From: Gymnodinialimonas sp. 57CJ19
GTDB taxonomy: Bacteria > Pseudomonadota > Alphaproteobacteria > Rhodobacterales > Rhodobacteraceae
DNA: 64,000 bases
Assembly (NCBI RefSeq): GCF_038396845.1
Contig: NZ_CP151587.1
Location: forward strand, 1,834,001-1,898,000
Direction: 5' to 3'
The notes beneath the pieces are model-generated. The model was not told the origin of the DNA, did no database searches, and saw only the letters and a program-made list of their open reading frames with translations. Position numbers and translations under genes: made by a program. Positions 1-9,183 of the stretch are shown here, piece by piece. Position 1 is the first letter of the stretch, and each line of letters begins with the position of its first letter.

Positions 1-465
1 CTGAGCAACCAGCCGCCCCCGCCTGAGCTAGAGAAAACCATCTCCACCGCCCGCAAATTCGATGTGGCGGAGCGTGACGAGCGCAACCGCGCGCTTGGCC
101 GGGCGGGAGAGGAACGTGCGCTGGCCCATGAGAAAGCGGTGCTGGCTGGTGCCGGACGCTCTGATCTTGCGTCAAAAGTGCGATGGGTCTCGGAGGAGGA
201 TGGCGATGGCGCTGGGTATGATATCGCCAGCTATGCGCCGGATGGTCGGCCCCGTCTGATCGAAGTGAAGACGACGAACAGCTGGGAACGCACACCATTC
301 CATATTTCGCGAAATGAGCTGGCTGTCGCCGACGAACGGCGGGCGGACTGGTGCCTCATGCGGCTCTATCACTTTTCACGGGAGCCGAAGGCGTTTGAAC
401 TGCGCCCGCCGCTCGACGCCCATGTGTCGCTGACTGCCACGAGTTTTCAGGCCAGCTTTCATTGA
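1..465 (+). CDS. DUF3883 domain protein, 5' end outside window
   Basis: The frame is open from the first base, so the N-terminus is missing; an internal GTG at 64 is the first start codon inside the window but is probably not the real start. The visible part carries the DUF3883 signature: an Ala-Glu-Glu helix (GRAGEERAL), then a DGxGYDI-type strand, then IEVKTT and ISRNEL. The D and ExK residues resemble a PD-(D/E)XK nuclease core, which is how this family is usually interpreted. Such domains occur alone or at the C-terminus of larger restriction or defence proteins. What lies upstream cannot be judged. Confidence 0.75.
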   Translation: MSNQPPPPELEKTISTARKFDVAERDERNRALGRAGEERALAHEKAVLAGAGRSDLASKVRWVSEEDGDGAGYDIASYAPDGRPRLIEVKTTNSWERTPFHISRNELAVADERRADWCLMRLYHFSREPKAFELRPPLDAHVSLTATSFQASFH

Positions 466-552
466 GGCCAAAGATTCAAGAACTGTCCTTGATCAACAAT
501 TGCTATTCCCTCCGGGCCTGATGTTGTTGTTCGGGCCGGGGGCTAACCCACG

Positions 553-1041
553 CTATGCAGCAGTGGCGTTCAGCATCCAGGCTGCTTTTTCGTGGAATGT
601 GGCGCGTACGGTCGCCAAGTCTGCGGTGACCGGATCGCGCGCGTCCTCGGCCGTATCGACAAGCGCCCGCAGGCGGCGGGCCAGAGCCTCGTGATCCGAA
701 GCAAGATCCTTGACCATATCGGTCGCGGGCAAAGTCGCATCGGGATGCGTGCCGTCGGGGCCTGCCGAGAGAGCCGTCGGGTTGACAACGGCGGGCTTGC
801 CCAAAGCCCTGATCCGCTCGGCCAGTTCATCCACCGCCGCGAACATGTCGGTATATTGCTCCTCGGTCATGACATGGACCGGGTGGAAAAGGGGGCCCAT
901 CACGTTCCAGTGGTAGGTCTGGGTCTTCAATATCAATCTGTAGGTGTCGGACAGGACTTCCGACAAAGCATCAGTCACAGATTTCACGTTGGAGATATCT
1001 GCGACGGCGTCCTCGGCGTTGCGGTTCAGTTCTGTTGTCAT
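553..1041 (-). CDS. dps: Dps family ferritin-like DNA protection protein
   Basis: The 162-residue protein has the usual Dps length and one four-helix ferritin-like domain. The first helix contains QTYHWNVMGPLFHPVH and the second the acidic run DMFAAVDELAERIRALG, which supply the intersubunit ferroxidase His, Asp and Glu ligands in this family. It should form a dodecamer that binds DNA, oxidises Fe(II) with peroxide and stores iron. Start ATG at 1041 is preceded by GGGAGG. A TTAA-N6-TTAA box lies 66 bases upstream of the start. The gene is transcribed away from the antiporter gene. Confidence 0.9.
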   Translation of the reverse strand: MTTELNRNAEDAVADISNVKSVTDALSEVLSDTYRLILKTQTYHWNVMGPLFHPVHVMTEEQYTDMFAAVDELAERIRALGKPAVVNPTALSAGPDGTHPDATLPATDMVKDLASDHEALARRLRALVDTAEDARDPVTADLATVRATFHEKAAWMLNATAA

Positions 1042-1384
1042 GGCGACGTCCTCCCAGCATTTTCAATTGTGCTGCGCTATGGGTAGCCGACGCGCGGGCG
1101 GGCGCATTAACCCGCGTTAAGCCTGGCCTTCTCGGGGACGCGCGGCGATGAGGCAATCAGCCAGCCTGCTGCAAGGCCCGGTGCGGGAGCCTTCCGGTAA
1201 AGCTTTCTTGGTTTTAGTCGTTTGAGGCGAGGCAAGAGGGCGTGTTTGCCGCACCATTTTGGCCGGGGATTGCCTGTCTGACTGCTTGCCTGAAAGGTCC
1301 CTTCAGGCGCATTGACTTGTGACCGTGCCTGCAACTTCAACTGCGCCACTGACCTCATTTTAAATACCTGTTAGATGAAATCCC
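1042..1384. promoter_or_regulatory. Divergent intergenic region dps / antiporter
   Basis: This 343-base gap must hold both divergent promoters. The only clear motif is TTAA-CCCGCG-TTAA at 1107-1120, on the dps side. Short open frames in the gap have no family signature and look random. The antiporter start at 1385 has only a weak ribosome binding site. Confidence 0.4.
1107..1120. promoter_or_regulatory. TTAA-N6-TTAA box upstream of dps
   Basis: TTAA-CCCGCG-TTAA is centred 72 bases upstream of the dps start. A second full copy is at 4443-4456, and half-conserved versions are at 9112-9125, 20361-20374 and 20911-20924. Confidence 0.3.
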
Positions 1385-3886
1385 ATGGACATCATCCTCG
1401 TCACCACGATCATTGCTTCTTTGTTCCTGCTGATTGGCGCGGCGGAGCCTTTGGCGACCTATCTACGACTGCCCTTTGCCGTGATCATTGCCTGTTTCGG
1501 CATCCTGATTGGCGTTGCGGCAAGCTTCTTTCTTTTCACGCCTCTGACCGATGCGTTGAACCCGGTGGCCGAGGCCATTCTGGCGTTCCCGATCAGTTCT
1601 GATGTGTTCCTTTATGTATTTCTGCCGACCCTTGTCTTTCAGGTCACGCTCGGTCTGAACCTTCGCCGAATGGCGGACGATTGGGTCCCGATCCTGGTAC
1701 TGGCGGTGGTGGCGGTATTCGTGGCGACGTTCGTTGTCGGCTACGCGCTGGCGCTGGTGAGCACGCTGACCCTTTCGGCGGCCCTGCTGGTCGGTGCGAT
1801 TGTGTCAACAACGGACCCTTCGGCGGTGGTCAGCATCTTCCGGTCCATCTCGGCCCCGCGACGGCTTGCACGGATCATCGAAGGTGAAAGCCTACTGAAC
1901 GACGCCGCAGCCATTGCGCTGGCGGCCCTGTTTCTGGAGTTCGTCATGGCGAACGTGCCGGACCCGTCTGTACAAAGCGCACTGGCGCAGTTTCCTGTCC
2001 TGCTGCTGGGCGGTGCGGCTGTTGGCTGGTTCGCCGCACGCATAGCGATCTGGATCATGGCGCTGTTTGGCCGCTACGAGCTTGCGGTGATCTCGATCTC
2101 CATCGCGTTGCCCTACCTTGCCTATATATTCGCGGAACAAAGCGTCGGGGCTTCTGGCGTGATTGCCGTCGTTGCGGCGGCCATGACCCTTCAACTTACC
2201 GGGCCGCGCCGTTTGCCGCCGCTGACGTGGATCAACTTGCGCGAGGTCTGGGATCTGTTGGCACATTGGGCGGGCGCGTTGATCTTCGTCCTCGCAGCGC
2301 TGCTGATTCCACGCATGTTGGAGACGGTAACATGGCGGGACCTGGGCTTGATCGTCGTGGTCGTGATCGCCGCCATCGTAGCGCGCGCGTTGATCCTGTA
2401 CCTGGTGCTGCCTGTCTTGACACGGCTCAGGCTTTCGCCGGTGGTGGAGCGTCCCTTCCGCGTGGCGATCCTCTGGGGGGGCTTGCGGGGGGCTGTCACC
2501 TTGGCGCTGGCATTGGCCGTCACCGAAAGCGCGGCGGTCCCGGTGGAGACCAAGCGACAAGTTGCGATCCTTGCCACGGGCTTCACTTTGTTCACGCTAC
2601 TGGTGCAGGGCACGACGCTACGCTGGGTGATCAAGCGGCTGGGTCTGGACAAGCTGTCACCGCTCGATAGCGCACTTTACAATCAGGTGATCGCCGTGGC
2701 GCTTCAAACCGTGCGCGAGGACATGTCACGCGTCACGGAAAACTACGATCTGACGAAGGAGACCGTCCGGGACGAGGCCAAGCAGTTTGGTGAACGCCTG
2801 AGCGTGGCCGTCAGATCGGCCGAGGCCAACACGGACGTGCTGGACCGTGACCGCATCAGCCTAGGCCTGATCGCGCTGGCCAGTGCAGAGAGGGACGCGA
2901 TCCTGGGGCGGTTCAGGGAGCGAACAATTTCCGCCGCCTTGTCCGAGCGTCTGTTGTCGGATGCAGACGCGTTGATGGAGGCCTCCCGGTTCTCGGGGCG
3001 CAGTGGCTACAAAGAGGCGGCGCGCCGCTCTCTGGGGCAGGGGGTCGGGCTGCGATTGGCGTTCCGGCTACACAATCGCCTGCGATACTCGACACCGCTT
3101 GCCAACATCACCGCGACACGCTTCGGGCTGTTGTTGTCGAAACGGCTGATCCTGCGCGACCTGCACGGGTTCATCGACGGGCGCATCCGCCGCATTCACG
3201 GCCGCCGCGTGGCCGAGCTTCTGCACACGATGCTGGATAATCGGATCGACGCGGTCGAACAGGCCCTGGAAGGCTTGCGTCTGCAATTTCCTGGTTACGC
3301 CGAGGAGATGGAACGCCGCATCATCCGGCGCACGGCCCTGCGGCTGGAAGAACGCGAGTACGACACGCTTCTGGAGGACGGCCTGATCGGAGAGGAAGTG
3401 CATAGCGCCCTGACCCAGGATGTGGGCAGCCGACGCGACGAGGCAGAGGCTGCGCCGCGGCTGGACCTTGCGGTGCAGAAGACCGAGCTTGTCCGCCAGT
3501 TCCCGCTTTTCGCAGAAATGGACGATGCCGTTCTGCACCGTTTGGCCAAAGCGCTGGTTACGCGGTACGTCGACGAGGGCGACATGGTCTTGCGCCGGGA
3601 GAATACCAATAGAAGCGTCTATTTCGTGGCGTCAGGCGCGGTGGAACTTGCGGCAGCGGGCCAGACCTGGCGGCTTGGGCGCGGGGACATGTTCGGACAA
3701 ATGGGCCTGTTGATGAAACGACCGCTGCGCACAGATGTGCGCGCAATCGCGCCGTCGACCCTGTTGGTTCTGGATCAGGATCGGTTCTTGCGCTTGCTCA
3801 AGCGCAGCACCGCCCTGCAACGGGCTGTGCACGAGAGCGCGCGTATTCGCGGTATCTCGCTTGAACAGCTGACCACGAAGATCTGA
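1385..3886 (+). CDS. CPA1-type Na+/H+ antiporter with C-terminal cyclic-nucleotide-binding-like domain
   Basis: The 833-residue protein starts with about 12 membrane segments carrying CPA1 antiporter signatures: STTDPSAVVSIF, the ion-binding ESLLNDAAAIAL and GGLRGAVTLALALAV. A long cytosolic helical region follows (about residues 430-690), then a cyclic-nucleotide-binding fold (about 695-815). In the phosphate cassette, GDMFGQMGLLMKRPLRTDV, the usual Glu is Gln, so real cNMP binding is uncertain. The expected role is Na+ or K+/H+ exchange for pH and salt homeostasis, gated by its cytosolic tail. The size matches the long CPA1/NhaP-SOS1-like architecture rather than the 500-residue short form. 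Confidence 0.87.
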   Translation: MDIILVTTIIASLFLLIGAAEPLATYLRLPFAVIIACFGILIGVAASFFLFTPLTDALNPVAEAILAFPISSDVFLYVFLPTLVFQVTLGLNLRRMADDWVPILVLAVVAVFVATFVVGYALALVSTLTLSAALLVGAIVSTTDPSAVVSIFRSISAPRRLARIIEGESLLNDAAAIALAALFLEFVMANVPDPSVQSALAQFPVLLLGGAAVGWFAARIAIWIMALFGRYELAVISISIALPYLAYIFAEQSVGASGVIAVVAAAMTLQLTGPRRLPPLTWINLREVWDLLAHWAGALIFVLAALLIPRMLETVTWRDLGLIVVVVIAAIVARALILYLVLPVLTRLRLSPVVERPFRVAILWGGLRGAVTLALALAVTESAAVPVETKRQVAILATGFTLFTLLVQGTTLRWVIKRLGLDKLSPLDSALYNQVIAVALQTVREDMSRVTENYDLTKETVRDEAKQFGERLSVAVRSAEANTDVLDRDRISLGLIALASAERDAILGRFRERTISAALSERLLSDADALMEASRFSGRSGYKEAARRSLGQGVGLRLAFRLHNRLRYSTPLANITATRFGLLLSKRLILRDLHGFIDGRIRRIHGRRVAELLHTMLDNRIDAVEQALEGLRLQFPGYAEEMERRIIRRTALRLEEREYDTLLEDGLIGEEVHSALTQDVGSRRDEAEAAPRLDLAVQKTELVRQFPLFAEMDDAVLHRLAKALVTRYVDEGDMVLRRENTNRSVYFVASGAVELAAAGQTWRLGRGDMFGQMGLLMKRPLRTDVRAIAPSTLLVLDQDRFLRLLKRSTALQRAVHESARIRGISLEQLTTKI

Positions 3887-4025
3887 AACCGTCACCCAGC
3901 GTCGGCCATCGCGGGCGGCCTTGTCATCGCAGTTGTGCTGACCCCCGCCATTTTGTTGCTGGGAGAGTGCCGGGCCAAGCGCGCCGAGCCGCAAGGGCGG
4001 GGTTCGGTCGCAGCAAAGTAGAGGC

Positions 4026-4053
4026 GCACCGCCGGGTTATTGCGGGGCGGTGC
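4026..4053. terminator. Hairpin at convergent 3' ends of antiporter and MliC genes
   Basis: GCACCGCC at 4026-4033 pairs perfectly with GGCGGTGC at 4046-4053 around a 12-base loop. It overlaps the last codons of the minus-strand gene and lies 140 bases after the antiporter stop. There is no strong T run, so it could be a weak bidirectional terminator. Confidence 0.35.
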
Positions 4054-4384
4054 AATCCAGAAGCGTCTCTTCCGAGATCACGTTACGCAGGGTGCCCTCG
4101 GCGCCATGCGACCACCACTCGAACTGACCGGAAACGTAGCGTGACCCCGAAGCCGAGACCACGCCTGCGAACACACGAGGGTCATCGTCGACGGGAACCA
4201 GTGCAAGGATATCGTCATTGGTTGTGATGTAGTGGATGGTCAAAGCCCCCTCCGACCCGCACTGGTAGGAGGTTGTGGTGACCAGCGCGTCCTCAAGCTC
4301 GATGTTGATGGAAAGCGACGTATCCGCCAGCGCCCCTGTCGCCGGCCCTGTCGCCACGATCAACCCCAGTAGCAGATGTCGCAT
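4037..4384 (-). CDS. MliC-like periplasmic C-type lysozyme inhibitor
   Basis: This 115-residue protein has an N-terminal signal peptide ending near ATGALADT. The mature part has the MliC pattern: a first Cys in YQCG, then the conserved stretch SASGSRYVSG with W and G around it, and a second Cys (LLDC) that should close the disulfide. The family binds and blocks C-type lysozyme; there is no lipobox Cys, so it is probably periplasmic and soluble. GAAAGGA precedes the ATG at 4384. A hairpin at 4026-4053 spans the stop codon. The identity rests on motifs only. Confidence 0.72.
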   Translation of the reverse strand: MRHLLLGLIVATGPATGALADTSLSINIELEDALVTTTSYQCGSEGALTIHYITTNDDILALVPVDDDPRVFAGVVSASGSRYVSGQFEWWSHGAEGTLRNVISEETLLDCTAPQ

Positions 4385-4442
4385 CTTGTCGTCCTTTCAA
4401 AGTTGGTTTCGTCTTTCAGACCAGCAAAAGCGGTGCCCCGTG

Positions 4443-4456
4443 TTAACCCCGATTAA
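4443..4456. promoter_or_regulatory. TTAA-N6-TTAA box
   Basis: TTAA-CCCCGA-TTAA lies between the divergent MliC-like and baeRF genes. It is the same arrangement as at 1107-1120 upstream of dps. CtrA-type sites use TTAA pairs with a spacer near 7, so a CtrA-like or stress regulator is possible but unproven. Confidence 0.3.
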
Positions 4457-4578
4457 TGCACGCGAAACAGTCGCAGATATCCTGCTCTCAACGCAATCGA
4501 GAACATCCGCGGACCTTACAGTTTCCAGCGTGAGCGCTGACTCTCAAGGTAACCGCCCGGACGGATTGGAGGCTTGAG

Positions 4579-5727
4579 ATGACCACACTTGAACATGATT
4601 ACAAATCTGTATTGCTGGCTGAACGCGATGGACCTTGCCTGTCGCTTTACCAGCCGACCCACCGCAGTTTCCCCGATAGGCAACAGGATCCGATCCGCTT
4701 CGGCAACCTGGTGAAGGAGCTATCGCAATCGCTTGCCCGCCAATACTCGGATCAGGACAGTGCCGCCTTGCTGCGCCCGTTCGTTGAATTGGCTGAGGAT
4801 TCACAATTCTGGAAACACACCCTCGACGGGATCGCTGTCTTTGCGACCGCCGATGTCTTCAAGATCTATAACCTGCAACGCTCGGTGCCGGAGCGGGCGA
4901 TTGTGGCCGAAAGCTTCCATACCAAGCCCTTGGTCCGAGTGCTGCAATCGTCGGACCGTTATCACATTCTGGGTCTCAACCGGCGGTCTGCCACACTGTT
5001 CGAAGGCAACCGATTTGCCGTCGATGTGATGCCGACAGATGACCGGTTCCCTGCGAGCATCGAGGCCGTGACCGGTACTTTTGCCGGGGAGCCGGAGCGA
5101 ACGAAGCGCAGCCATGGCCCGTCCGGCACGGGGAAGATCACCCGGCACGGGACGGACGTGCGGCAAGACCTTGCAGATAACGAGACCCAGCAGTTCTTCC
5201 GTGCCGTGGCCGAGGCGGTGACGCGAAACTATTCCCGCCCAACCGGTATGCCCTTGTTGCTCGCGGCGCTGCCCGAGCATCACCACCTGTTCCGCGAGGT
5301 CAGCGATAACCCCTTGTTGATGGCCCAGGCTATAGACGTGGATCCTGCCTCTGTCTCTTTGGAAGACCTCCGTGCGCGGGCGTGGGATATCGTACTGCCA
5401 ACTTACCTGGAGCGGCTCGACCACCTTGTAGAACGGTTCGAAGCCGCAGCGGCCACAGAACGTGGCAGCGCGGACCTGTCAGAGATCGGCAAAGCTGCGG
5501 TAGCAGGGCGGATCGAGACCTTGCTGCTGGACGCCGACCGTGTCGTTCCGGGGCACGTCAACGCGAAGACCGGGTTCATTGAATTCGCCCGGCTTGAGGA
5601 TCCCAGTGTCGATGACGTATTGGATGACCTGAGCGAGCGGACTATCAAAACCGGTGGTGAGGTGGTGATTGTTCCGCCTGAGCGCATGCCGTCCGACACC
5701 GGACTTGCCGCGATCTATCGGTTCTAA
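4579..5727 (+). CDS. baeRF3-type (bacterial eRF1-like) domain protein
   Basis: The 382-residue protein opens with the characteristic CLSLYQPTHRSFPDRQQDPIRF segment of baeRF proteins, bacterial relatives of the archaeal/eukaryotic release factor eRF1. The middle part has an acidic and basic linker (TKRSHGPSGTGKITRHGTD) followed by a second alpha/beta domain ending GGEVVIVPPERMPSDTGLAAIYRF. The family is thought to act on ribosomes or tRNA under stress, but no function is established. GGAGG precedes the ATG. HdeD follows after 42 bases, so the two are probably co-transcribed. Confidence 0.75.
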   Translation: MTTLEHDYKSVLLAERDGPCLSLYQPTHRSFPDRQQDPIRFGNLVKELSQSLARQYSDQDSAALLRPFVELAEDSQFWKHTLDGIAVFATADVFKIYNLQRSVPERAIVAESFHTKPLVRVLQSSDRYHILGLNRRSATLFEGNRFAVDVMPTDDRFPASIEAVTGTFAGEPERTKRSHGPSGTGKITRHGTDVRQDLADNETQQFFRAVAEAVTRNYSRPTGMPLLLAALPEHHHLFREVSDNPLLMAQAIDVDPASVSLEDLRARAWDIVLPTYLERLDHLVERFEAAAATERGSADLSEIGKAAVAGRIETLLLDADRVVPGHVNAKTGFIEFARLEDPSVDDVLDDLSERTIKTGGEVVIVPPERMPSDTGLAAIYRF

Positions 5728-5769
5728 GGGGGGGGTGCCCCCAGCCGGACCCAACCATAGGAACACATC

Positions 5770-6312
5770 ATGGATACGACTTTGAATTTTTTCGCCCGCA
5801 ACTGGTGGTTGGTCCTGCTGCGCGGGATCGCGGCCATCGTTTTCGGCCTAATGGCGTTCGTTTGGCCGGTCCTGACACTGTCAGTATTGGTAATCTTGTT
5901 CGGGGCATACATTCTGGCGGACGGGGTTTTCAGCACGATTGATGCGATACGGCTCCGAAATGAGGTGGATAAGTGGTGGCTTGGCCTTCTGGACGGGCTA
6001 CTCGGGATTGTGGCGGGCGGATTGATGCTGTTCATGCCGGGGATTACGGCCCTCGTGATGCTGGTCTTCCTGGCCGCGTGGTCCATACTGGGGGGCGCCT
6101 TGCGCATCCTCCTTGCGGTTCAGTTGCGCAAAGAGATCGAGGGGGAGTGGCTGCTTGTCGTCTCTGGCCTTTTGTCCATCGCGTTCGGTGTCGCCATTGT
6201 GGCGCTGCCCCACGCGGGGTTGGTGTCCATCGCGTGGATCATCGGGTTCTGGGCCATCGCTTTTGGCGTTCTGTTCATCCTGCTGTCCTTGCGGTTGCGC
6301 CGGGCGGTTTAG
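5770..6312 (+). CDS. HdeD/DUF308 family membrane protein
   Basis: The 180 residues form six predicted membrane helices in three repeated hairpins, the DUF308 layout. The N-terminus FFARNWWLVLLRGIAAIVFG is typical of HdeD. E. coli HdeD is linked to acid resistance at high cell density; the molecular role is not known. The gene follows the baeRF gene and its stop overlaps the 3' end of the convergent MFS gene by four bases. Confidence 0.85.
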   Translation: MDTTLNFFARNWWLVLLRGIAAIVFGLMAFVWPVLTLSVLVILFGAYILADGVFSTIDAIRLRNEVDKWWLGLLDGLLGIVAGGLMLFMPGITALVMLVFLAAWSILGGALRILLAVQLRKEIEGEWLLVVSGLLSIAFGVAIVALPHAGLVSIAWIIGFWAIAFGVLFILLSLRLRRAV

Positions 6313-7592
6313 TCCCCAAACTCCTTGAGGCCACGCGCCATCAGCGTGGCCCCGGCGGCCATTGCCGCAAAAATCACAAGCGTGGTCTGCGCCCCGATCA
6401 GCGCGGCCAGCGCCCCCATCAGGCCCGATCCCAAGAGAACCACGCCGATCACGGTGTTGGAAATCGCCGTGTAAGACGCGCGTTGATCCTCGGGTGCCAT
6501 ATCCACAAGGTAGATGACCCGCCCTTGACGCACGCCATGGTAGGAGATCATCAGCGCAAACAGCACGATGGGCAAAGCCCAAATCTGATCCGAGATTTCC
6601 GTCAGATCCATAAGCACTGCGGCAAGCAGGGCCAAAGACCCGCAGATACCCGACACCATGAGCACACGTCGGCTGGATCTGTCTGCCATCCGGCCCCAGA
6701 TCCACGAACTGACCAGCGATGCGATGGACGATGCCAGCACGAGTGCGCCCAAGCGATCGAAGGTGGCTTGCCCGGCCTCGGCCCCCAGCAGAACGATGTA
6801 AGGAGGGGCCAGCGCCGTCGACGTCAAAAGCCCGCGCACAAGAATGAAACGGCGCAGCAACGGGTCGCGGCGCAGGATGTCCAACTGGTCCAAGGCCTGC
6901 GTGTCGGTCGTGCCCGGCTCGGCCTCTTCCCACAGGGTGGAGAACAGCGTTGCCGCCGAAAACCAAAGCGCTGATGCGAGGGCCAGCGCGACGAGAACGA
7001 TAACGGCTCGGTCCCCCCACCCAGACATGAGGATCAGCGCGAAGATGACGACGGCGCCGGCCCCCAGCGAGGTCGCTGATCCCGTAGCGGCCCCGCGCCT
7101 GGTCTGGCCCACCGTCTTGCCCAAAACGTCACTGTAGCTGACCGAGCAGATGGAGCGAGATACGGCGAAAACCGCCAGCAGCGAACAGATCACGATGCCT
7201 GCGGCAACACCCGAAAGGGTCAGGGCGGTCAGGACCACACCAGCCATCGCGGCCCCTTGTCCGATACTCCCCGCAACCCAGGCCCACTTGCGCCGAGCCA
7301 TGGCTTGAACCCGCGGCGCGGTGAACAGTTGCGGCAGAAGCGCGCCCGCCTCGCGTATCGGGACGAGGAGGCCCACGAAAAACCCATGTGCGCCCAGATG
7401 GCTGAGCAGCCACGACAACACCAGCTTCGGATCAATCAGACCATCGGCGATTTTCGTCATCGACAAGGCGCCAGCATGGCGCAGAAAGTTTGCAGGTTCA
7501 TGCCGGGCTTGGGCCTGCGATAGACCGCCATCACCATCGGTGTCGGGTGCGAGCGCGTTGAACAGTCTCTGTACAAGGTGGAGCTGGGGCAT
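6309..7592 (-). CDS. MFS transporter
   Basis: The 427-residue protein has 12 predicted membrane helices and loop motifs of the major facilitator superfamily, such as WGRMADRSSRRVLMVSG in the central loop. The substrate cannot be inferred. The N-terminal cytosolic part contains DTDGDGGLS, which looks like half an EF-hand loop but lacks the final Glu. It lies 24 bases downstream of gltS on the same strand and is likely co-transcribed with it. Confidence 0.8.
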   Translation of the reverse strand: MPQLHLVQRLFNALAPDTDGDGGLSQAQARHEPANFLRHAGALSMTKIADGLIDPKLVLSWLLSHLGAHGFFVGLLVPIREAGALLPQLFTAPRVQAMARRKWAWVAGSIGQGAAMAGVVLTALTLSGVAAGIVICSLLAVFAVSRSICSVSYSDVLGKTVGQTRRGAATGSATSLGAGAVVIFALILMSGWGDRAVIVLVALALASALWFSAATLFSTLWEEAEPGTTDTQALDQLDILRRDPLLRRFILVRGLLTSTALAPPYIVLLGAEAGQATFDRLGALVLASSIASLVSSWIWGRMADRSSRRVLMVSGICGSLALLAAVLMDLTEISDQIWALPIVLFALMISYHGVRQGRVIYLVDMAPEDQRASYTAISNTVIGVVLLGSGLMGALAALIGAQTTLVIFAAMAAGATLMARGLKEFGD

Positions 7593-7616
7593 GGCGAGTT
7601 TGTTCCTGTTGGTGTC

Positions 7617-8822
7617 TCAGAGGCCGATAAAGAGCTGGATGACAAGGGCATTGGCCAAATCAACGAAAAACGCCGAGACCAACGGCAGCACGATGAAGGC
7701 CAAAGGTGCCGCGCCATAGCGTTTGGTCACGGACGACATGTTGGCGATGGCAGTCGGTGTGGCCCCTAACGCAAACCCCGCAAATCCTGCGCTGAGAACG
7801 GCGGCGGCGTATGTGCGACCGAGCCCGCGAAACACGACGAAGCCGATAAAGCAGACGGTAAGCACCAACTGCATCGCCAACACGGCGACAAGTGGCCCGC
7901 CAAGCTCCGCCAGTGTCCATAACTGCATGCTCATCAATGACATGGCAAGAAACACCGACAGGCTGACGTCTGAAATGATTGCCAGCGCCTTGCTCCCCGC
8001 AGGCCATGTCAGGCGAGGGAGTGCGTAGGGTAGGGTGTTGGACATAACGATGCCCATCAGCAGACACGGCACGAAGAGTGGGAGTTTCAGGCCCGCATCG
8101 TCCAAGCCGTCATGCAGGAAATAGCCCAACAAGATGGCTACGTGGGCGGCCAGCGTCGACCGCATCAGGCTGATGTGATTGACCAGATCGGGGGCCTCTC
8201 CCTTCTCCTTGAATTCCAACCCGACGATGGGGGACGTGTCGTGGGAGCCCTCCAGGCCATGCCGGTCAATCAAACGTTTTGCAATCGGACCACCGATCAA
8301 CGCCGCAAGTACAAGGCCAAGCGTTGCCGTCGCGATGCCGATCTCGTTGGCAGCGGCAAACCCGGTGGTCGCCTCGATCTGCGGGCCCCAGGCGATCGCG
8401 GTGCCGTGGCCGCCAATCAGCGCAGCCGAGCCCAGCAGCACTGCGATCGGAGTGGGAAGGTCAAACAGCACCGTGCCCAGATAACCAACGGCGTTTTGCG
8501 CGACGATGAACCCGACGGTCAGCATTAAAAGCGCCATCAGAAGCCGTCCCCCCTTGAGCAAGTCCGCCACGCGGGCATTTAGTCCGATGGTCGCGAAAAA
8601 CAGCACCAAAAGATAGTCGCGGACCGCCAGATCAAAAACGATCTGGTCTCCTGTGAGATAGAAGTACATCCACGTCAACGTGGCGACGGCCAACCCGCCG
8701 GACACGGGTTCGGGGATATTGTAGTCTTTCAGAAAACCGACCGAGCGGGTCAGAAACGCGCCCACGAAAAACACGGTAATTCCCAATGTGACAGAGGCAA
8801 ATGCAGGGACAAGAATTTGCAA
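7617..8822 (-). CDS. gltS: GltS-type sodium/glutamate symporter
   Basis: The 401-residue membrane protein has the GltS layout: two inverted-repeat halves of five helices with re-entrant Gly/Ala-rich segments (GSAALIGGHGTAIAWGP and the matching GFAGFALGATPTAIANMSS). GltS proteins take up glutamate with Na+. The best start is TTG at 8822, with GGAG seven bases upstream; there is no better ATG nearby. It is divergent from the urease operon and probably forms a transcription unit with the MFS gene. Confidence 0.85.
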   Translation of the reverse strand: MQILVPAFASVTLGITVFFVGAFLTRSVGFLKDYNIPEPVSGGLAVATLTWMYFYLTGDQIVFDLAVRDYLLVLFFATIGLNARVADLLKGGRLLMALLMLTVGFIVAQNAVGYLGTVLFDLPTPIAVLLGSAALIGGHGTAIAWGPQIEATTGFAAANEIGIATATLGLVLAALIGGPIAKRLIDRHGLEGSHDTSPIVGLEFKEKGEAPDLVNHISLMRSTLAAHVAILLGYFLHDGLDDAGLKLPLFVPCLLMGIVMSNTLPYALPRLTWPAGSKALAIISDVSLSVFLAMSLMSMQLWTLAELGGPLVAVLAMQLVLTVCFIGFVVFRGLGRTYAAAVLSAGFAGFALGATPTAIANMSSVTKRYGAAPLAFIVLPLVSAFFVDLANALVIQLFIGL

Positions 8823-9183
8823 AGAGGTCTCCGGAATGGCGTTGGGATTGGCGTTGCCATCGCGCTATGGCGACTGCCAGCATAGGGGGCAATGCGCACC
8901 GACACCACGTCGCAACGACGGTTTGCGGCCCGTATCGGGGGCGGCGAATGGCGGATCGCGCACATTCATCCCAAGGCAGAGGCAAAAACCTTACCCAGTG
9001 CTTCAGAATATGTGGACCACTGCCACTGGCCCCGATGCGGTCCAGGGGAAAAGGGCAACTCCCGGCGGTCAGCGAAAATGCGGCACCGGCATCTTGGGAA
9101 TCGCCAGCGCATTAACTTGGGACAAAATTAGAGAAAAGTGTCACTGTCAGAAATAGTTGATTGATCCAAAGAGGGGGCTGCCG
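8823..9183. promoter_or_regulatory. Divergent intergenic region gltS / ureA
   Basis: This 361-base gap has no convincing gene; short frames in it lack signatures. It should contain the gltS and urease promoters. TTAA-CTTGGG-ACAA at 9112-9125, 60 bases before the ureA start, resembles half of the TTAA-N6-TTAA box. I see no clear sigma-54 (GG-N10-GC) site. Confidence 0.4.

Noticed and set aside
5728..5742. Run of eight G followed by a C run after the baeRF gene
   Set aside because: It can form a short hairpin but has no T run and lies between co-directional genes; no terminator or phase-variation role can be supported.
5998..7020. A 340-codon minus-strand frame across the HdeD and MFS genes
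   Set aside because: It overlaps two well-supported genes in other frames and has no recognisable family.
7545..7592. EF-hand-like DTDGDG near the MFS N-terminus
   Set aside because: The last position of the loop is Gln rather than Glu and there is no second hand, so calcium binding is not supported.
9005..9060. TGGACC/GGTCCA inverted repeat before ureA
   Set aside because: Arms are only 6 bp and separated by more than 20 bases in GC-rich DNA; chance occurrence is likely.
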